A stretch of 5,437 nt of DNA from Solirubrobacteraceae bacterium (GTDB lineage: Bacteria; Actinomycetota; Thermoleophilia; Solirubrobacterales; Solirubrobacteraceae). The notes under the pieces were generated by a model, which saw only the letters and a list, made by a program, of their open reading frames with translations, searched no databases and was not told where the DNA came from. Positions 4,611 through 5,437 of the stretch are shown piece after piece (position 1 is the stretch's first letter; the number at the start of each line of letters is the position of its first letter). The stretch is from contig JAEMSV010000185.1 of the NCBI GenBank assembly GCA_016462625.1, positions 1 to 5,437 on the forward strand. The letters run 5' to 3'. The position numbers were made by a program, and so were the translations under genes.

Positions 4611-5437
4611 GTGCCAAGGACGGGACCGCTGCCGCTTGCCCTGACGGCCCTCATCGTCGGGCTGCCCGCGTCGGCTGCCCACGCCCGGGTGGCCCTCGTC
4701 GCCGATGGCGGATCCGCGCTGCCCCTGCTTGATCTCGCGACGGGGCGCGTGGAGCGATCCATGCCGCTGCCGGCCGACGCGACCGCCGTGGCGGTCAGCG
4801 CCGACGGGACGGTCGCCGCCGTCGCGGCGGGGCGCCACGTCGTCTCCTTCGACCTCAACGCGCGCCGGGAGCTCGCGCGCCGCCGGCTCGCCTCGGCCGT
4901 CCGGGGCATCGTCGTGACACCCGGCGGCGGCCGGGTCCTCGTCGCCGCCGGCACCCGCGTGTTCGCACTCGACGCGCGCCGGCTCACGATCGAGCGCCGG
5001 GCGCCGCTCGGCGGCCGCGCCCGCGGGCTGGCGCTCTCTCCACAGGGCACCCGGGCGGCGGCGGTCCTCGCGGGCGGCCGGGTCGCGCTGCTCCGCGTCG
5101 GTGACGGCGTCCACCGGACGGCTCGGGCGCGGATCGACGGGGCGTGGGGCGGGGCGTTCGACGGCTCGGGGCGGCTCTGGGTCTCCACGCGCAAGGGGCT
5201 TCTCCGGGTCATCCCGCCGGGATCGGCCAAACCGCGCGGGAAGGCGATCAAGCTCGGGCGGGGCCTGGGCGGCGGCGTGGCCGTCGCGCCCGGCGGCCAG
5301 CGGATCGCGGTCGGCGCCGCGCGGAAGGTCGGGCGTCTGGCGCTCGTGGACGTCGGCTCGCGCCGCGTGCGCCGCATCAAGGTCGGACGCGGCCCCGGTC
5401 AGCCGTCGTGGTCGCCCGACGGCACGCGGATCTACGT
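4611..5437 (+). CDS. Secreted WD40/YVTN-like beta-propeller protein, N-terminal part (3' end outside window)
   Basis: The frame is open from GTG 4611-4613 to the window end, giving 275 complete codons. Residues 1-25 form a Sec signal peptide: Arg3, a hydrophobic core LALTALIVGL, and likely cleavage after AHA. The rest is built of about 40-residue repeats. An [S/T/A/D]-x-x-G turn recurs at residues 63 (SADG), 103 (TPGG), 143 (SPQG), 184 (DGSG), 226 (APGG) and 268 (SPDG). Each turn is followed by a hydrophobic strand with a basic or Gly-rich hairpin and then a strand such as VVSFDL, VFALD or LALVDV. This is the blade pattern of WD40-like/YVTN/TolB-type propellers. Five to six blades are visible, so a seven-blade ring would end not far past the window edge. 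GTG 4611 is the only start codon in the frame after the upstream hairpin; its ribosome binding site is weak (GAGCGG at 4603-4608 region). Such propellers usually bind proteins or ligands outside the cell; no catalytic motif is seen. Confidence 0.78.
   Translation, partial: MPRTGPLPLALTALIVGLPASAAHARVALVADGGSALPLLDLATGRVERSMPLPADATAVAVSADGTVAAVAAGRHVVSFDLNARRELARRRLASAVRGIVVTPGGGRVLVAAGTRVFALDARRLTIERRAPLGGRARGLALSPQGTRAAAVLAGGRVALLRVGDGVHRTARARIDGAWGGAFDGSGRLWVSTRKGLLRVIPPGSAKPRGKAIKLGRGLGGGVAVAPGGQRIAVGAARKVGRLALVDVGSRRVRRIKVGRGPGQPSWSPDGTRIY

Noticed and set aside
2590..4644. Long + strand open frame (684 codons) in another frame across the peptidase and LOG genes
   Set aside because: The translation is Arg-rich low-complexity sequence and overlaps two well-supported genes; it is a GC shadow.
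2957..5380. Very long open frame (over 800 codons) on the - strand
   Set aside because: It lies antisense to the M20 peptidase, the LOG gene and the propeller gene, all of which have clear family motifs. Its product is Arg/Pro/Ala-rich with no recognisable domain, as expected of a shadow frame in high-GC DNA.

Overview
The window is a high-GC stretch (roughly 70% G+C by eye) from a free-living actinobacterium. The best guess is the class Thermoleophilia (Solirubrobacterales or a relative), and this is an inference. It rests on three things: strongly GC-biased codons, GTG starts with short spacers, and the extracellular protein at 641-1495. That protein ends in an Ala/Val/Arg/Lys-rich beta-sandwich-like domain of a kind common in secreted proteins of that class.

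Layout. (1) 1-569, + strand: C-terminal end of sufD, the Fe-S cluster assembly scaffold subunit. (2) 570-640: an AT-rich island with nested inverted repeats, either the promoter/operator of the next gene, the end of the suf transcript, or both. (3) 641-1495, + strand: a secreted blue-copper (cupredoxin) protein with a Gly/Pro linker and a C-terminal beta domain. (4) 1496-1548: convergent junction with a strong hairpin that contains the stop codon of the opposing gene. (5) 1542-2093 and 2148-2618, - strand: a TetR-family regulator lying downstream of a PrxQ/Bcp-type peroxiredoxin, probably co-transcribed. (6) 2619-2689: divergent promoter region; the peroxiredoxin start has a leaderless-type promoter match. 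(7) 2690-3820 and 3827-4534, + strand: an M20 zinc metallopeptidase followed 6 bases later by a LOG-family (TIGR00730) phosphoribohydrolase-like protein, then a terminator-like hairpin. (8) 4611 to the window end, + strand: the N-terminal part of a secreted beta-propeller protein, which leaves the window open.

How the genes relate. SufD (Fe-S assembly), the copper protein and the peroxiredoxin share a loose metal/redox theme, but nothing shows that they form one system. The two convincing transcription units are peroxiredoxin-tetR and M20 peptidase-LOG. There is no rRNA, tRNA, CRISPR array, insertion sequence or phage gene, and no gene-free stretch longer than about 80 bases. I did not find a clearly new multi-gene system. 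The strongest items for follow-up are the nested repeats at 587-623, the copper-protein architecture, the hairpin at the convergent junction and the leaderless-type peroxiredoxin promoter.
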